DNA of 9,214 nt. Origin: MGIIa-L3 sp11892u (GTDB lineage: Archaea > Thermoplasmatota > Poseidoniia > Poseidoniales > Poseidoniaceae). Positions 6,778 to 9,214 of this stretch are shown piece after piece. Made by a program: the position numbers and the translations under genes. Each line of letters starts with the position of its first letter. Position 1 is the stretch's first letter. Where the stretch lies: positions 1-9,214 of the forward strand of contig CBFHXB010000027.1 in NCBI GenBank assembly GCA_965659685.1, read 5' to 3'. The notes beneath the pieces are model-generated. The model saw only the letters and a program-made list of their open reading frames with translations. It was not told the DNA's origin and searched no databases.

Positions 6778-6904
6778 GCTTACCCGGCTGAATGTCCGTT
6801 CATAATCCTATGCTGATTTAGAGAAACCAATTTCCGGCATCCGACAAAAGGGTTGTACCACTGTTCGGGAGAAGTATCATGTCTTGCGAACCACACGGGA
6901 AGCC
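6778..6904. promoter_or_regulatory. Divergent promoter region between DDAH-like and AIM24-family genes
   Basis: A 127-base non-coding gap, AT-richer than its surroundings and flanked by two divergent starts, so it should hold both promoters. For the minus-strand gene, ATTATG (complement around 6802-6807) lies about 27 bases before the ATG. For the plus-strand gene, AAGTATCAT around 6872-6880 is about 28 bases before the ATG at 6905. Both are weak matches to an archaeal TATA box. No operator palindrome is evident. Confidence 0.35.
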
Positions 6905-7588
6905 ATGCAGGAACACTTTGAGTTCAATCCATCCTATGCCATGTTGACCCTCGCCATGTCCCCCGGCGAGCAAATCAAGTCTGAGCCCGGCGCCATGGTG
7001 TCCATGCAAGGCTGCGAAATGGCCACCGGTTCCAGCGGTGGTTTCCTCAAGGGTCTCAAGAAAATGGCCTTTGGTGGCGAGTCCTTCTTCCTGAACACCT
7101 TCACCGCCGGCCCTGCTGGCGGCTGGGTGTCCCTCGCACCAAGCGGTCCAGGTGACATCCAAGCCTACGACGTCTCCCCCGGCCGTGAGTTGTTCATCCA
7201 GGGCGGATCCTACCTTGCGTCCACCATGGGCGTGGAGACGGACACCAAGTTTCAGGGCATGAAGGGGCTCTTTAGTGGCGAGTCGGCCTTCTTCATCCGC
7301 GCGTTCACGCAACAGGAAGCCGCCCGCGTCTACTTCAACTCCTTTGGCGCCATCAAGGCCATCCCCGTGCAGCCCGGTCAGACGATCACCGTGGACACCG
7401 GCCACGTGGTTGCCTTCGAATCCACCGTGCAGTACACCATCAACAAGGTCGGTGGCCTCAAGTCCCTCGCCTTCGGCGGCGAAGGCCTTGTGATGAACTT
7501 CACCGGCCAAGGCACGGTCTGGATCCAGACGCGCAACTTCGCGTCGCTGGTCGACCGAATCATGCCCTTCCTCCCCACGGGCCGCTGA
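6905..7588 (+). CDS. AIM24 / TIGR00266 (DUF124) family protein
   Basis: A member of the AIM24 (DUF124, TIGR00266) family of Gly-rich double-stranded beta-helix proteins, found in bacteria, archaea and mitochondria. The yeast member affects mitochondrial inner-membrane organisation; the prokaryotic role is unsettled. Recognisable parts are an SEPGAMVSMQG segment near residue 27, a GSSGGFLKGLKKMAFGGE stretch with its FFLNTF continuation, IQGGSYLAST, and a second-half repeat of the same pattern ending in GGLKSLAFGGEGLVMNFTG. The 227 residues from ATG 6905 match the usual length of roughly 220-260. A TTG seven codons upstream (6884) is less likely because the family begins near the FEFNPSYAML block. 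There is no signal peptide or membrane segment. The M28 lipoprotein gene follows after 46 bases on the same strand, possibly co-transcribed. Confidence 0.88.
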   Translation: MQEHFEFNPSYAMLTLAMSPGEQIKSEPGAMVSMQGCEMATGSSGGFLKGLKKMAFGGESFFLNTFTAGPAGGWVSLAPSGPGDIQAYDVSPGRELFIQGGSYLASTMGVETDTKFQGMKGLFSGESAFFIRAFTQQEAARVYFNSFGAIKAIPVQPGQTITVDTGHVVAFESTVQYTINKVGGLKSLAFGGEGLVMNFTGQGTVWIQTRNFASLVDRIMPFLPTGR

Positions 7589-7634
7589 GCGGAACGACCG
7601 CTTCGTTGAACAGGGGGCGGCGCACCCGAGGAGC

Positions 7635-9214
7635 ATGGCTGGCCTTGCACGCACCGCGTTGCTCGCGCTCCTGATGATCTGCGCGCCGCTCAGCGGGTGC
7701 GTGGGCAACGACGACGACGTCACCATGCCGGCCGCGGACGACCTCAACGTCATGCCCGAGGTCTGGTCGGCCGGTGAATGGACCCGGGTGACGTTCAGTG
7801 CCGAGGCCCCGCTCTCCGTCTTCGTCCCTCATTTCCTCCGAAGCGTCAACGGCGGTTACGTGCAAAACGGCACCGTCCTGGACCTTCAAATCGGTGACGA
7901 GGTGGAGCTTGAGGTGCTCCCCAGCGCCCGGCTGAGCAACGCCACGCTCATGTTGGCACCCATCGGCACCTCGGTCTTCCCCGTGCGTGAGGCAGGGGAA
8001 TCTTGGGGCTCGTGGATCGCCCGAGGTGGCCCAGGCGCAGGTGCGGCCAACACGCCCATCGCGGCAACGCCCAACAACGAGGGAGGCGCCCTCAGCCTGA
8101 TGCGGACCGCCAACGGCTCGTCGGCCGGCGAGGTTGTCATCGCACAGGTGCCTTTGTTGCGGAACGTGAACTCGGTGTTTGCCGAAGACCAAGGGCAAGC
8201 GCAGACCGAAGGGTGGGTCAACGGCAGGGACGTCTACGACTGGCTGGCGATGATCACCGATGAGACGCCTGACCCCACCGACCCATACGATGGAGCGGTC
8301 GGGTACCTCGACCGTTGGGTCGGCAATGCCGTACCGGCCTATGAAGACGCCATCGCCTTCTTTTCAGGCGTGCTCGAAGGCTACGGCCTCCGCACAGAAG
8401 TCCAACGCTTCCAGGCCAACACAGGTTGGGCGGTCAACATCTGCGGCTACAAGGACGGCACGTTGGCTCCCGACGAGTGGCTCGTCTTCGGCGCGCACTT
8501 CGACATCGCTCCGCCGCTGGTGATGACGCCTGGCCCAGACATTCCGGGATACGGGACCCGTGTGGGCGCCTACGACAACTCTGCGGGCACCTCGATGATC
8601 CTCGAAACCGCAGAATCGCTCTCCAAGATCGAAACCCGCCGCACCATGGTCTTCTGCCTCTGGTCGAGCGAAGAAGAGGGGTTGTGGGGCTCGCGTGCGT
8701 GGGCACAGGACACCGCTGAACTCGACGTCACGGTCACGAATTACGTCAACCTCGACATGATGGGCATCAACTGGCCGGGCGATTGGGTCCTGTCGTGCTA
8801 CATCGGCCCCGAGGTCACCCCGGGCGAGGTCATCGACCAAGCGGAGATGTACGGCTTGGCCGAGTGGATCGGCGCCGGTGAACTCGGCCTTGAATCGCAA
8901 ATCGAGCGCGGCTGGGCCGCGTGGCTGGAGGACGGCGAGTCTGCCATGTGGACCGATTCCTACGTGGAGACGGTGGCCATCTACGAATCACCGACCGCGC
9001 GCAGCGACCACGACTCTTTCCAAGAGCACCTCGACACCATCACGATGGGGTGGAACGGTGTGGTCGACGGCTATCCCTGCTACCACAGGGAGTGCGACAA
9101 GCTCTCCACGATGGAAGAATACATGGTCACCGAAGGTCGTACTGGCGAACAAAACCTCGTCGAATCCTTCGACGTGGTCGCGTGGTGGTCCACGATGACC
9201 TTCCTTGCGTTGGA
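7635..9214 (+). CDS. M28 family metallopeptidase lipoprotein (3' end outside window)
   Basis: An exported zinc-dependent aminopeptidase/carboxypeptidase-like protein of family M28, open to the window end (at least 526 codons, no stop seen). The N-terminus is a lipoprotein signal: a hydrophobic stretch from residue 8 and lipobox LSGC with C22 as the lipidation site, then an Asp-rich segment, so it should be anchored outside the membrane. Residues of about 35-260 form a beta-rich region I do not recognise. The peptidase domain follows: H288 (GAHFD), D314 (AYDNSAG), E346 general base and E347 ligand (SSEEEGLWGS), D374 (NLDMMG), the SDHDSF motif (457-462), and H484 in PCYHRECD as the last zinc ligand. 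All five ligands are therefore present. C482 and C487 flanking H484 are unusual and could form a disulphide. The start ATG 7635 is preceded by GAGGAG only one base away, so ribosome spacing is poor. Substrate is unknown; peptide scavenging is inferred. Confidence 0.88.
   Translation, partial: MAGLARTALLALLMICAPLSGCVGNDDDVTMPAADDLNVMPEVWSAGEWTRVTFSAEAPLSVFVPHFLRSVNGGYVQNGTVLDLQIGDEVELEVLPSARLSNATLMLAPIGTSVFPVREAGESWGSWIARGGPGAGAANTPIAATPNNEGGALSLMRTANGSSAGEVVIAQVPLLRNVNSVFAEDQGQAQTEGWVNGRDVYDWLAMITDETPDPTDPYDGAVGYLDRWVGNAVPAYEDAIAFFSGVLEGYGLRTEVQRFQANTGWAVNICGYKDGTLAPDEWLVFGAHFDIAPPLVMTPGPDIPGYGTRVGAYDNSAGTSMILETAESLSKIETRRTMVFCLWSSEEEGLWGSRAWAQDTAELDVTVTNYVNLDMMGINWPGDWVLSCYIGPEVTPGEVIDQAEMYGLAEWIGAGELGLESQIERGWAAWLEDGESAMWTDSYVETVAIYESPTARSDHDSFQEHLDTITMGWNGVVDGYPCYHRECDKLSTMEEYMVTEGRTGEQNLVESFDVVAWWSTMTFLAL

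Noticed and set aside
6818..7753. 311-codon open frame on the minus strand
   Set aside because: It lies opposite the AIM24-family gene and runs into the start of the peptidase gene. Its product is low-complexity with no recognisable domain.
8364..8900. 178-codon minus-strand frame
   Set aside because: It is antisense to the M28 catalytic domain, whose zinc ligands are all in the plus-strand frame.

Overview
The window is GC-rich, densely coding DNA that most likely comes from an archaeon. The best evidence is a class II tRNA-Leu on the minus strand with archaeal/eukaryal-type D-arm and variable-arm sequences, no encoded CCA, and a TATA-like box about 30 bases upstream. A GAGGTGA ribosome-binding site, complementary to the archaeal 16S tail, sits before one gene. 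The gene mix (secreted M28 lipoprotein, AIM24 family, HerA-type ATPase, multi-domain Zn-ribbon protein) would suit a marine Thermoplasmatota such as Poseidoniales, but that rank is inference. I see no insertion sequence, CRISPR array, phage gene or integration scar.

Layout. (1) 47-3453, plus strand: a HerA/YjgR-type ATPase with an unusual six-helix membrane tail, then after 11 bases an Old Yellow Enzyme family flavin oxidoreductase, probably one transcript. (2) 3457-4743, minus strand, convergent: a 428-residue protein combining a zinc ribbon, Tudor-like barrels and a degenerate EF-hand pair. Upstream on the same strand is a 42-codon frame encoding four RSGGGG repeats. (3) About 4976-5644, plus strand, divergent: an iodotyrosine deiodinase-like nitroreductase. 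(4) 5792-6777, minus strand: tRNA-Leu(GAG) preceded by a dimethylargininase-like hydrolase. (5) 6905 to the window end, plus strand, divergent: an AIM24-family protein and then a large M28 metallopeptidase lipoprotein that runs off the edge.

How the genes fit together. No single pathway is obvious. Two flavin enzymes, a methylarginine hydrolase and an exported peptidase suggest general amino-acid and redox metabolism. The strongest candidates for something undescribed are the Zn-ribbon/Tudor/EF-hand protein with its Gly/Arg-rich upstream frame, and the membrane-fused HerA ATPase.
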